Source: Chlorella sorokiniana (Eukaryota; Chlorophyta; Trebouxiophyceae; Chlorellales; Chlorellaceae). Taken from it: 64,000 nt of DNA. Below are positions 37,419-52,000 of this stretch, piece by piece (within the stretch, counting starts at the first letter, position 1; every line of letters starts with the position of its first letter). Under the pieces are notes generated by a model. The model was not told the origin of the DNA and searched no databases. It was given only the letters and a program-made list of their open reading frames with translations. The position numbers were made by a program, and so were the translations under genes. The stretch spans positions 372,001 through 436,000 of the forward strand of contig CP084609.1 in the NCBI GenBank assembly GCA_025917655.1, read 5' to 3'.

Positions 37419-39633
37419 ATGAAATCGTTTAAGCGCCATGAATTGCAACTTACGGGCACCGTGACGAGCGTCGATGTGTGCCACTCTAGCCCTCACGATG
37501 TCTGTGCTGCGGCTGGCACCCGCCTGCAAACGTACGATGGGGCAACTGCAACCCCAAAGCGCCAGTTCACTCGCTTCAAGGACAACGTTTATGGAGCCAC
37601 CTTTCGCAAAGACGGTCGTCTGCTGGTGGCTGGCGGAGAGGACCCAGTGGTGCAGGTGTGCTGCCAAAGAATGGGCCGTCTAATTGGTCAATTGAAAGAA
37701 TTGCTGCCTTCAAGAATGTGTAGGTGTTCGATTCCAACAGTAGACTTTTGTTGCGGCAGTTCAAAGGGCACAAAGCGCCTGTCCATGCTGTTGGCTTCCT
37801 GGAGAACCAGCTGCATGTGCTTAGCGGTGGAGATGACGGGCTTGTGGCTCTGTGGGACATCACTTCCGGGAAGCGAGTAAGCAGTCAGTAAGAACTGAGC
37901 GAGCGTCAGCGTGACACTCCACTTCTCGTTCACCCGAGATCAATTTGTACGTGCAGGTGTGCGCCTTACCAGGGCACTCTGATTATGTCCGAGGCTTAGC
38001 GGGCAGCCCGCTGAACACGGACGTTTGGGCAACCTGTGGGTAAGAGGTTGCAAGGCAGGTGCAGCATATCCACGCTTATCTCAACGCCAATTCCTGCTTC
38101 CTGTGTCATCAGTTATGATCACACCTGCAAGCTGTGGGATCTTCGGCAGCAACGCTGTTGGTCAAGTATCGATCATTGGGCACCAGTTGAAGCGGCAGCC
38201 TTCTTACCGTCAGGTGAAGCATGCAGCGCCATTTTTCATGTGTGGCAGACATAGCCGACCACCACGTTGGCTGAGTGCACTGGTAATCCCCCCCGCGCCC
38301 CTCCCCACCCCCCAAAATGCCCCAAACACTATTTCTAGCAGGTTCATTGCTAGCAACAGCAAGCGGAACAGACATCTGCATCTGGGATGTGGCTGGCGGG
38401 GGCGGCTGATGCAGCGCATTGCTGTTCATAAAAAGACAGCAACAGGCGTTCTGGTCACACAACTGCTTGGCAGCAAACCACACGTGGTGTCTGCAGGATT
38501 GGACGGCCATGTGAAGGTAGGTATCCAGCACGATTGCTTGCAATGTCCATTCCCCACGCAGTTCTCCAGGGCTGCAGCTCTTGAGTATTTTTGTTATTTT
38601 ATGCAGGCGTTAGATGCCAACACATACAGCCCTGTCACCATACATAAGCACCATGTACCTGTTACGTGCTTGGCTGCATCTTCAAGCGGTGATTTGCTTG
38701 TTGTTGGCGGCGCCAATGGCACCTTGATAGTGCACAAGAGGCAAACGCCCAAATCACCCTCTGCGGCTGGAGTCCCCCGCCTACGGTGAGGGGGATCAAG
38801 TGCTTTTGTGGGATTCAAGTATACAGCAAGCTGGTCATGTCACAAGTCCCAGGCACTTGGCCAGAGCCAAGTGCCTTGAGCTGGAACTTGATTGCCTTAC
38901 ATTGCAGATATCAGCCACACCGCACATCTACCGCACGATCACAGTATGCGGCTGGCAAACCCTCAATAGGAAGTGCAAAGGACGAGTTAAACGTGTGCGC
39001 GATGCCCAATGTGAGCTAGGGATAGGGTAGGGGTGCGCAGTGCCCAAAGCCAGTAAAGTTGTTGCCTTTATGAGTCATGCTTTCTAGTTTTTGGCAATAG
39101 CCTAGTCCAGCCTATTCAGCCCTGAGATTTTGGCGTTGCGTATGTGAAGGTCGCTTCAAAACCGCACGAGGAGTTTTTGAACAAGTACAGATATAACGAA
39201 GCACTCAGCGCTGCTTTGGCTTCAGACCGACCTCAGGTGATGGCTTTTTTCTGCTCGTACCCCATCTTGCAAATGCATCGTAAATGCTATACTCTCAACG
39301 CCCTTCCCTCATATGCAGTTTGTGGAGTGCGTGATGGAAGCAATGCTGCGCCATGGGTTGTTGCGCACCACGCTAGCGACAGGCCCAACTGAGCTACTGG
39401 CTGGCTTGCTTCGTCACTGCCGTCGACAGCTGAGCCAACCCCAGCATGCACGTGGTGCCATTGCCGTGGCACAGCACCTCATGAGCTGCAGTGCTGGTAT
39501 TGCCAACGATGCTATGGCACATGCGCAGTTGGAGCGGCTGGCAGCCGCTGTGTTTGAGGAGCTGCAGGTGCAGGAGCATCTCCTGGCTCTGCTGGGCCTA
39601 GTGAACTCTTTGTGCATACCTAATAGGGTTTAA
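37419..39633 (+). CDS. UTP15: UTP15, WD40 subunit of the U3 small-subunit processome
   Basis: UTP15 belongs to the t-UTP/UtpA complex that starts 40S pre-rRNA processing and supports rDNA transcription in the nucleolus. Exons: 37419-37655, 37724-37876, 37957-38039, 38113-38213, 38342-38516, 38607-38785, 38908-39010, 39150-39236, 39319-39633. WD40 landmarks include QFTRFKDNVYGATFRKDGRL, FKGHKAPVHAV, LSGGDDGLVALWDI, GHSDYVRGLAGSPLN and GYDHTCKLWDLR. The UTP15_C domain follows (YRYNEALSAALASDRP, LRTTLATGPTELLAGLLRH, RQLSQPQHA). The sum is 1433 nt, one short; a G5 at 38398-38402 between WDVAGG and RLMQRIAVH is the slip. A TGTAA lies 15 nt after the stop. The N-terminus is short for the family, so an upstream exon is possible. 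Confidence 0.93.
38398..38402 (+). other. UTP15: Apparent one-base shortfall in G run (UTP15)
   Basis: GTDICIWDVAGG is followed by a stop in frame, while RLMQRIAVHKKTATGV continues in the neighbouring frame with no splice site between. One more G in the G5 run joins them as WDVAGGRLMQ, the normal blade spacing. Confidence 0.65.
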
Positions 39634-39647
39634 TATCTTGTCAGCAG

Positions 39648-39652
39648 TGTAA
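39648..39652 (+). terminator. TGTAA polyadenylation signal (UTP15)
   Basis: TGTAA, the standard polyadenylation signal of chlorophyte algae, sits 15 nt after the UTP15 stop. Cleavage would be expected 10-20 nt further on. Confidence 0.6.
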
Positions 39653-42648
39653 GCGGAACACCAGCCAGCTGTTGTTTTCAAGGTCAGGGTATAAACTTCC
39701 AAGCTCTTCCTGGGTGCGATGGGGTGTCGTTTTTGCTTTGCAAAGCATAGCTTGTTTGCTCGCCAGCGTCCTCTCGTGCTTATTGTCCTCCTCTTCACTA
39801 AAGATGACATCATCCTTGAGACAGTACGCATGCTGACTTTTGCTGTCTACTTGGGGGTGTCTGCGTGAAACAAACTTGTGTTCTGTCCCTGCTTTTCACC
39901 CATTCGGGCCCGAATTTTGTCAGTGCAACACTGATGCTCTGTCTTTCTGGTGTTGATTACAAATGCATGTACATGTTAGGGCACACTTTATTCTCACTTC
40001 CAAGGTTTGTTCCCGAGCTTTTATAAAACTGCATGGGGCACTGCATCGCAGTAACTGATGGTTGCCAACCGTTGTCCAATTTTTTTCCTAACTGCGACTA
40101 AATTACACCCTGTGGTTGCCTCGCTATTTCAACAGAGCCCTGCGGGGGAGCCTCACTTTGTTGAAGTGTGGCCACTACGAGGAGGAACAAAAAGCAGATC
40201 AGGCTGCCAACATTTCGTAAACAAATAGGGACTGCTAGCAAGTCAGCACACAACAAAAACCCTTCCCAGCAAAGGTCTGTTACAACCACGCCTCAGGAGA
40301 GTGGGTGCATTGCCAACGTGTCTTGAGACACAGGAGCTGTTGGATGCGCGCCTCAGCGTGACCCGTCGTGGCAGGTGGCTATCAGCAGCGAACTGCACGA
40401 CCCTGCTCGAATACCTCGCTTTAAAAACAATTTTGTGAAATTGGTGGCGTTCAAGAACTGATGGAAAGAAAGGAAGGGGCTGTATTTCGGTGGGTAGGGG
40501 CTTGCCAGGCGTAAAGGGGAGGCCTTACAGTGAGGGCAAGCCGTCGATGCTGCCCGAAAAGCTGTCACAGGATACCAGCATGCTATGCAACTCTTAATAG
40601 AGTTACTTACCTCGGAGTTGACTGTGGCAGAGTCGGCAACGGGAGGTTTGGTGGAAACCGGGCTGTTCCACGACGCCAGCTTATGTGGTAAGCCGGCACC
40701 CTACTATGCAAGAGTACAAACGCATTTGGTACTGTACAGCTCCCGCGGGTCAACTGGGCAGTGCCTGGAGAGCGTAATTACGCTGTAGGGCAGCTTTCAA
40801 GCTCCTTCAGGCAGATAAGACGGCATGTAACCAGGCCTAGCGGCTGTTGTTTGCGTTCTCTGACGCGGCTCAAGCGCCAGAAAGGTTTTTCTGGGCATGC
40901 AGTGAGGCAGCAGACTGAAGCACAGCAGGCTGGTGTTTTCCCTGCCGCCGCCCAACGGCGCCTCCGCTGAACGGCCCTGCCGCTGGCCCCTCCCTGAACC
41001 CGACCACCCCACCTCTGGCCGCCTTCGCCATTCGAGAAACATGAATAATGAGTTGGGTGCAAGCATATATTTCTGTTATGGCTGTGTGCTGTTGCGGGGC
41101 CTGCCGCTGTGCAACAGCTGGCTGGCGTCCTTACAATGCGCATTCATCGCGGTCCTCCCCCGCCCAAGCTGATTCCGGCAACTTCTTTTGCTGGCAGCTG
41201 AACCCGGAGGGCAGCCTGATCCGCTGCTGCTTCGCTCCGTGGGGGCGCAATCGTAGCCACACGCAGTAGATGCTGCCTGTGGGAAATGGTGCAAGACAAG
41301 CACAAGTTTAGTTACTGAGATAAAGCGGTGGAATGTGATTTTTCTAGCCTTCCCTCCAAGGGCCAGGCCTCCTTGCATGGCCCTGTTTCTGGTGGATGCA
41401 GCGCGACCGGGCTTGCCAAGTAAAGGGCGCTGCGGCCAACGTCAGTGCTGTGGCTGCAGGGCGCCATGCTCTCCCACAGCCGGCTGCCACTGCCTGCCTA
41501 TATCATGCAGCTTCACTCAGAACAGCTCGATGCAGGGCAAGCTCACCAACGAGAGCCCGGCGGCAAGGTGCCTACCCTTTGTGGCGAAGGCTTCTGTCTC
41601 TTCCCTCCAGCCAGCGATCTACAGTCCTTCGGCAGCAAGCTGGAGTGTAGGAAGGTTGCAGGGAGGGGAAACACAAGTCAACGCTGACGTCAAAGGATAT
41701 GGCCAGGAGCTCCTATGGCCAGCGTGATCAGACTAAGGAAACACGCTTCATGACAGGAAATGGGCTGCCTGCGTCACGCTTCATGGAGCGTGTTTTAGGG
41801 CTCTGCTTTACGCTACATGGCGCGGGTTTCACGCTTCATGGCGTGTTTCACGCTGCAGATAGCGTAAATTATGAAATAAGATACGACTAAAGCCACAAAA
41901 GTGGTGCCAACTTCACCCGCCGGAGCTGTACTGCCTAGAGAAAACTCCCGAGAGGCAGGACCGAAATAAACGCATACGCACTCCTGTCGGTTGGATTGAA
42001 GTGCACAACGCTGCGCATCCATAAGTTGATATATGAAAGAATGCTGGCCGGTATACAACGGCGGGTCTGGCTGCAGTGCAGCGGCTTTTTGGCGCGCAGA
42101 TCAGCCAGTTCGTCCGCCGATCAGGTTTGGATGTCGCATGACTGCACTCGGGCCCCTTTCCGCTAGTTTTTCTTGAGACCCCGCCGCTGCGAAGCACGGT
42201 AGACATCTCGGACGATAATTATCTGGCTCAACGCCCGTTGGAGAGCGCTAACAAAGTAGTTCGCTGCCTCGCTTGGTTTCATGCTCTTTCAGTAGAACTT
42301 TCATATCATACACTGCCTGTCAGCGATCAGTTTTGCAAGTAAACCAGCTTGAGCATTGAAACCAGACAAATGTAGCATGGAGGATCTGCCTGCACGAACT
42401 TCCACAATGTTTTTAATTTTGATAGAATGCTGGCAACCCTAGCTTCAGGAGGGCGAGGGGCAATGCATGTGTTGTGTAGCCTAATTGAAGTATGGAACAG
42501 ATTCGGCATTGCTGAGCACCTCAACTCTTGAAACAATCACTTCCGCCGTGGTTTGGCGTAGTTGCAGCGACAGTATGAGCTTCCTAATTAGTTTACCCAT
42601 GCTTTGAAACTATCCGTCATTTGACCATTCCTTTCCACATGGCTGTAG
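39653..42648. other. 3 kb between UTP15 and LPD, no recognised protein
   Basis: Open frames at 40585-40788 (+), 40778-41143 (-) and 41335-41727 (+) overlap each other and lack family motifs. The stretch should contain the LPD promoter and a mitochondrial-targeting first exon that I could not identify. A cluster of short palindromic repeats lies at 41741-41858 (separate entry). Confidence 0.4.
41741..41858. repeat. Cluster of CACGCTTCATGG palindromic repeats
   Basis: Five related words lie within 118 bp, at about 41742, 41774, 41807, 41829 and 41848. The clearest two are CACGCTTCATGGAGCGTG and CACGCTTCATGGCGTG. Their arms (CACGCT/AGCGTG and CACGC/GCGTG) are exact inverted repeats around a TTCATG-type loop. 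The cluster is about 0.8 kb upstream of the LPD coding exons. It could be a transcription-factor binding array or remains of a small repeat. Confidence 0.65.
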
Positions 42649-45053
<2,405 letters not shown>

Positions 45054-46329
45054 GGGCATGTCACCAACAGGTTATCTTGCAGGCGTGTCACCAACAAGTT
45101 GTCTTGCAGAGGAATGCAATCTGCCAAGTAGCGTGTGCACGTGGTCTGGAACTATGGCCCCCTGCAGCATGACAGCTTCGTCTTCTTGCATACTTTTTGC
45201 CACTGAAGTGTAAGGGTGACCGACAATCCAGCAACTTGCATTGGCTGTTCAAGCTTTGCACAAGAGCCTGTGTTTCCCTTGCCGGATGCCACAAGCACAT
45301 GTGGGTACTTGTGCTTTTGTTGTGCTTGTGTGGCTTGTTTGAGGATGTGATGGTGGTGTTGCGGGGGATAGCACAGTCAGGTGATGCACGCAAGCGCGCC
45401 AGGCCACTCATGGGTCTGGAACTCGAGTGTATGAGGTCAAGCAGCAAGGGGAGTCAGAATAATGGGAGAGGTCGTTGAGGGTGCTGCTGGCATCCACCAT
45501 CACCTCTGCACAACGGCTGGTGTGGCACAGCCGCTCCAGCGGGCAAATAGCCCCAGTCTGGGATATCTCTGAGCAGTACTCGGGAAGGATGCCATGGTGA
45601 TGCCTCCTGCAACTGGAGGTCCATCTGCCGCATGGCCTGCTGACCTCAACAGTGGAATGGGTGTTGTGCAGGAGACCCTGAAGAAGGAAAGAACTTTGGT
45701 GTAAAAGTTTCCCAGCTGGATTGGAAACCACTTGCACTATTGGTTCCGTTGGCATTGATATTATGCGTAGGCAGAATGCTTCTAGCGCAGACTGACGGTC
45801 TGTCCTTCTCCCCTCATGCTGCAATGAAATGAAATGCAAGCCCGTCTGATGCACGCACCCATACCCAGATGCATGTCTCGCACCAGCTGTTCCTTCAGCA
45901 ATACACTACACACTCTTTGCCGCAGGGCTCGACCCCTTCCTTCTGGTTGCGTTTCAACAAGTCATGCCCTCCAGGTTTGTAACGCTGATGTCTTTACGCA
46001 GAACCACAGGCCAAGCAACTGCAGCAGCTCCGTTCCACGCCCCATGGCGACGACCGCAAGCCGCTGATGTTGTTGCAGGGTCAGCTTAAAGAGCGATGGC
46101 CAGCAAGACGCCCAAACAATCTTTTCCAGGCTGGATGCAGCCGGCGATGCCAGGGATGGAGCTCTTGTAAAGGGTGCAGTGCTGGCGAACCTGGCCTTCA
46201 GCCGGGAAGACGAGGGGGTGCCCTGGCACAGCAGCCTCAGCAGCATGGCCTCATTATGTACGCAGGTTTTACTGCTGTAACAAGGACTGTTGATAGGCCT
46301 TTTGATTGTGTGTGGATCTAGTCGACAGC
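45054..46329. other. Gap between LPD and monooxygenase gene
   Basis: It holds the LPD 3' UTR with TGTAA at 45209. Minus-strand frames at 45408-45854 and 45962-46366 are open but carry no motif I know. The second (RLKARFASTAPFTRAPSLAS) looks like a targeting peptide in composition, yet lacks partner exons. Confidence 0.4.
45058..45111 (+). repeat. Direct repeat in LPD 3' UTR
   Basis: Two adjacent copies of about 27 bp, each built on GTCACCAACA and TTGCAG, with three or four differences, lie just after the LPD stop. A TGTAA polyadenylation signal follows at 45209-45213. Confidence 0.65.
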
Positions 46330-49012
46330 ATGGCTCAGGGGCGTGCTGCAAGTCAGGGCAAGCCACCGGACGAGTTTATAGAAACTGAATTCGTCATTGT
46401 AGGTGGAGGCATATGCGGGATTTTGGCGGCGAAGCAATGCTCGAAACGGCAATGGCCGTACGTCATGATTGAACGCAACCCGGAGCTCGGAGGGGTGTGG
46501 AGCACTCTGGCCAATAGGCACTCATACCTGCAGGTCGGGTTTGCGCATGAGGATCTCTTTATCCTGCACTTGTGCTGTCGTCTGTTGCGATTATGAGTCA
46601 ACCTCACACCATTATGACCAGTGACCTGCCCCTACTGGCGGCGGGTGGGCGAGGGGCTGGCAGGTCCTGCATGCGTCGATCAGCACCCCCTGTTCTGTGG
46701 TCCTTCAGGCCTACGAGTCAGGATACCGATGGGACAAAAACTATCGCCTGAACAGTAATGAGTTCACCAAGAATAGCGCCTTGGCTGTCTTGCACATGTT
46801 GAGGAAATTTGCATACGACAATGTCATAGACAGGTTCACTCGCTTTAACACTGAAGTGCAAACTGTGCGCCACCAGCAGGATGGAAGGTGAGCGTGTCAT
46901 ACTTCACGCGAGCAGACTTTTGCCTGGTTGAGTATGTTTTTGGCTCTGCTGCTTGCATGATTCCTTCAGCTTCTTATCAATATGCAAGAACCTCCTTTCT
47001 GGTAAAGTCATCCACATCAAATCTGCTTACATTATTGTGACAGCAGGCATCCTTGGGCGTCAGGTGAGGGTCTGACCTCGTTAATCGGACATTGTGCGTC
47101 TGATGTCTAAGAGATCTTCCCTCTTTGTGGCAGTTCACATCAGTAGAACGCGGCATTAAAGGTACTGAAAAGTTTACAGGCATCACGACCTATGGTGGAC
47201 GCATGAATGGAGTAGATTCTGCTGTGGGCCATACTGACTTGTCTGGAAAAGTATGCTGCGTTGCTCGTCTACGTCTCTATTGATTCTGACTCAATCTGTA
47301 CATTTGTTTGTATTAAGTGAAGGACGTGGTGATCATGGGAACTGGCGCCTTTGCCTTGGAGGCCATGGAGGCTGCGGAACGGAGTAATGCCAGACACATC
47401 TATCTGATTTCGCGTCCTCGAAAGAAGTGAGTACAGCATTTTTCTAGGTTGCTGAGGCGAAGAATGGTACAACGAGCAGATGCGCTGCCCTTACAGATGG
47501 ATACTTCCTTTTTCTCGACAGTATTTACTGACGTTTCTTGCGCACATGCCAATTGTGCCTTGGCCTTTAAAGATGAAGCTCGCTTCCGTAAGTGACAGTG
47601 ACAGCCCAAGTTTGTTCTTTCAGGGATTACTCACGCATTTGTATGGTTCGCAGTGGTATTTGCGAAAGCATTTCTTTAGTCCGGTCGGACTGGAGCATCT
47701 TCCTCCTAAGGGGCGACTAGAAGATCAAGATTGGGGTGGTGGGCTGCTCTCACACAAACTTATGAGAAATGGAGAATATGATCGTTTGATGTTAGTGCAT
47801 GGCATTTTGCTGCCTTCCAACAGGACAATGCAATGATGGTCTTTTTCGCTTAGCATACAACAAAAAAGTCACAGTCTTAATTGACTCAGTGAGCTGTCTC
47901 AACGAGAAGCACGTGGGTGAGTTGCATTATTATCCCCAGGAACCAGCTTGCACGTAAAGGGTATATGTGCAGGAAAAGGGGCAATTGCGGTACGCAGTTC
48001 TGGAAGCGTTTGGACCTTTAAAAGCAGACATGTTTGTTTGTGCCGCTGGGTGCCACTACAACCATTCCCCAGCATTCTTACGAGATATGGGTGTAGGTAA
48101 ACTTCCTAATGATCACAATGTCACCATTGCCTTTGTGGCCTCTAGAAATTGCTTTTAACATGCAGGGTTTCATAATCTAAAGAACTTCTGTTTTTGGGCA
48201 ACAACCCAAGGGTTGGCACTGCTTCTGACTTCATTTATGGTGAGCGGCATGCAATCATTACATCAGCAATAACTCTTTTTCATAACGCTGTCGACAGTAT
48301 TCCTATGCAGCTTTTGTGCCGCTTGGCCCACAAAAGCAGTTGGATATGTATTTTCACGCCGTGGAACAAATAAAACTAGGAAAAGAGCAGGCAAGAATTG
48401 AGAACTTGCAAGCCTTTAACTGCCAAGTCACTGTTGCATTGCTTTGTTGATGGCAGGACGTGGCAAAAGCGATGTTCCCAACGCCATTAGATTTCAATGG
48501 GAAGTTTATCAGCAGCCGTAAAGGCGGGCGCTTGGCAAGCCCTCACACTTGGTACGCATACAACAACTGGTACTCAAACTTGAGCATCAGTATGGAGGTA
48601 AGCTTGACTGCCCGCAATTCCTGTCACCTTCTGTATCCTGTAACAGTGTGCGATTGCAGGACCGTCTACATGCCTACTTTGCTACCATGGATGTGGGTGC
48701 ATCTTTATATCACCGCATTCTGCTCCGAGTCAACGTAAGTTTTGGATGGCACTCAATCGACAACAGTATTGCTGATCATTTCACGCACCTTTACAGGCCA
48801 TGATTGGAGGTTTTCTACATGCTGCACACTGCTTTCACAAAGGCGTTCATGTGAGTAGCGAAGTGGCTCATGATACTACTTCGTCTTTCAAGCTGAAATC
48901 CTCCGCTTAATACAAAAATGCTCACATATCAGAGTCAACGCAGGAAATCATCCACTACCCAGTTTATGGCGAAGGTGTTGCAGATCATTATCGCCCCTTC
49001 CCGCCAGAGTGA
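46330..49012 (+). CDS. Flavin-containing monooxygenase-like FAD/NADP oxidoreductase
   Basis: The protein begins MAQGRAASQG and soon shows an FAD Rossmann site, EFVIVGGGICGILAAKQCSK, followed by MIERNPELGGVWS, the layout of class B flavin monooxygenases. Exons include 46330-46533, 46709-46888 (AYESGYRWDKNYRL), 46970-47063, 47134-47250, 47323-47426 (second Rossmann site, VVIMGTGAFALEAMEAAERS, for NADPH) and 47497 onward (RQYLLTFLAHMPIVPWPLKM). Later pieces are at 47967-48100 (LKADMFVCAAGCHYNHSPAF), 48300-48390 (YSYAAFVPLGPQKQLDMYFH, ending at a GC donor), 48459-48597 and 48790-48850. The last exon ends GEGVADHYRPFPPE with TGA at 49010. The substrate cannot be told from sequence. The splice near 47790-47840 is unresolved. 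The gene converges on SAC3 with under 80 bp between stops. Confidence 0.82.
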
Positions 49013-49086
49013 ATTACGGCACTTGTGCGTGAAGCGGCATACACCACATGTTGTTGGGGCACACTTTGATGATGGGGCATTACATC

Positions 49087-52000
49087 TCATAGCGAAAGAC
49101 TAGCAATGTTTTTGAAGTCAGATGTTTCAATTTCTTCTAATGCAAGTGCTTGCTGTAGCTGCTGCCAAAGTGGGAGGGTGTCGCTGCATGCTGCTGGCCT
49201 GCCAGTGGATAATCCTGAAAGCCTGAAGGCAACTGGTGCACAGAGTGGGACGAGGAAATCGTCTTCATGCCGCTTACGCTTCAAATGAGGTGTATCTGCT
49301 CCAAGCAACTTCTGGCCCCGGCTTAAGGAGTTGGTGGCAAGTACTGCGTTTATCAGCCTGGACTTTATCAGTCCGTCGGCCAAGAAGTCGTGCAAGTCGA
49401 AAGGCGTGACTAGCCACGGGGCTGATGCTGAATTGGGTGCGGCTAGCAATGTATTGGCTGCCACCAAGAGTGCATGCAAGTCATGACCTGCACGTACACA
49501 CACCGTGCAAAGATCAGCACGGCAACCCATTTTCCTTGTCCTGAACAAAAAAGTGCACCTGAAGCTATTTGTAATAAAGAGGCTGCCTCCAGCTTGAACT
49601 GGTGCAGGTGGTTCGCAAGCATGTTGAGACGGTCCAACTCATACCACCGCTGCACGGTAGCTGGGGCCATCTCTGGTGGTGGCCAGTGCCACGCGGCAGC
49701 TGTGCTTTGATGGGCTTGCCTGCAGGAACCAACTCGATTTATGATCTGCGTAGCAAAGGACATGCTAGGGATGTGACCGACCGACCTGGCTGCGTCTCTT
49801 ATCAGTGCCACTGCTTCGTGGAGAGCCGTGCAGACCAGCTGGGCAGCAGGCACTCCGCAAAGATCTTGAGCCGGTATCCCTTGCAAAGCCATGCTTGTTG
49901 CAGCAAAGGCTAATCGCACTGCAGCTTCCAATGATGTGATCTGCATGGAAAAATAGGGAGGCGTGATGACGGCAAAGCTAGGCATGATGTCACGCCATCA
50001 AGCTATACGTACATGGAGAGATGGTTGCAGTGGCGCCTGTGTTGCCAGCCATTGCAGGCCTTGAAAGAGTGCACTTCGGCTGTAGAATGCAGGCGATTGT
50101 ATAGTGCTGGCACACAAGCCGGTTGTTGATGCCGAGAAGGCAGGCACAACCTGAATGGGTTGCAAAGCCTCACTGCCCATATCTATCACGTGTTGCCGCA
50201 CTGAAGTTGCGGCACCAGGTGAAGCTGCCAGCACGAGAACTGGCAGAAGGGGCCCTTGTTTGCTCAACCAGTCATTGATGACTTTGAGGACATTCTCTCC
50301 AGTGGACACCACCAGTATTATGCCAGACGCGCCTGCCAGAGCATTGGCAAATTGTTGGTTGCTATCAGGGAAGGTGAAGCATGCCCTGACTGTTGGAAGC
50401 AGTGCCGCCGATGCAGCTCCAAGTCCTTGAGGGTGATTCAATGAAGTCTCCTCCCAGTGTGGCATGCCTGACGCCACCGTGGAAGGGGTTCCTCTCCGCA
50501 GCTGCAAAGCCAGCCAACTATATAGTTGCTGTGCGGTTGCTGCGTCTGTTACGCTGCCACTCAAATGCAGCGGGGCAACCACTAGCTTCCAGTAAATCAC
50601 ATCAGCTTGTGTTAAGCTTTGCTCCTGCTGCGTTTGCTGCAGACATGAAAATACGTCTGTCCATTCGTTTTGGGTCGCAAAAGCGGGGGACTGCCCTCTG
50701 CTGGCAATGGTCCCTGCATAATCTTCCTCCATGCCCAATAGGTAACCTGACGGCTTGCAGCAGGACATAGCTTGCTGCAGCACAAAAAGTGTGCACGCAT
50801 AAATTTTAGGATGCGCATAACAGGAGAGGACCAAGAAGCCAGCATTGCCCAGAACATACCTGCATCGCAACCCTGCATGCCTTCAAATTTAAAACTTGCA
50901 TCTCCTGTTTATGCCGCTCCCAGCCACGTCTGCGGTGCACAGGCATCAGCACAACCATTTTGCCATAGCAGGCAGCAGTGAGGTGATTATGATGTAGGGA
51001 AGACACCTTCGTGCAATTGACCGCCATCTGTCAAAATACAAGCGTTGGAGTGATTGCTGTCGCTTTTCCTTGAGCTGCGCACAGGCTTGGCGATACTGAA
51101 ACAACTACACACAGGAAGGCCATAGAAGGACATTAGCGACATAGGAAGGCATTGAAACGTTATTGTGCCAAATCAAGGAGAGAATATATCAACCTTCAGC
51201 TCCTGCTCATGCCTACGCCTGGTCTGATTTTGTTGGTCGTCTCTGCAAACGGCATGGACAGAATGGTGGCCTGCATATGTCCAACCAACGACATGATGCA
51301 GCTGCAAATATTCTTGCCTCAAGAGTTGAACGTCCTTTCCTGCTTGATGCTGCAAGTCAGCCTCCTTTTGCAAAGGGACAGCCTCTATTGCTGCTTGCTG
51401 CTGCAAGTGATGATATCCCTGCTGACATTCAGCCACACCAGGTATTTGCTGCTGAGAACTTAACTCCCTCTGACGTTCGTCCACCGCCGGCACCTGTTGG
51501 ACTGGGAGTTTTGGAGGTTCTGTCTGCACTGCATCAAAGGAGTGCTGCTGCATCTTCTCAGCTTTCCAGTACTGTCCAGTGTGAGCTGCCTGATGAATAG
51601 CCTGCTCATGAGATTCAGAAACAGATGGCAGCAACTGCAGCTCCCGCACATCCTCAAGGCGAGTCTTGGCCATGTTGTGCTGCCCAGTCCTATAACTACA
51701 CACGTAGGGAACACAAGCCATAGTTTCGCAATTGGGAACCTTAACATCAACGTCATCTCATGATTTATTACCCCTCAGGTTTGTCACTCCTGCTCAGACC
51801 AGCGGCTACAAGCGATATGGGCTCAGAGTGCTGAGGGAGGTACTGTCTTGCATAGGTCTCCCTTTGCCCAAGACTGTCCTTTGCTGAAGTTGCTGTCACA
51901 GGCAATAGGGATGGGGTGGTGACAGTTTGGCTGCAGGGAGGGCATTGAACTTGCATTGACAGGTGGACACCGAAAAGCGTGTTCATGGCTGGCAAACGAC

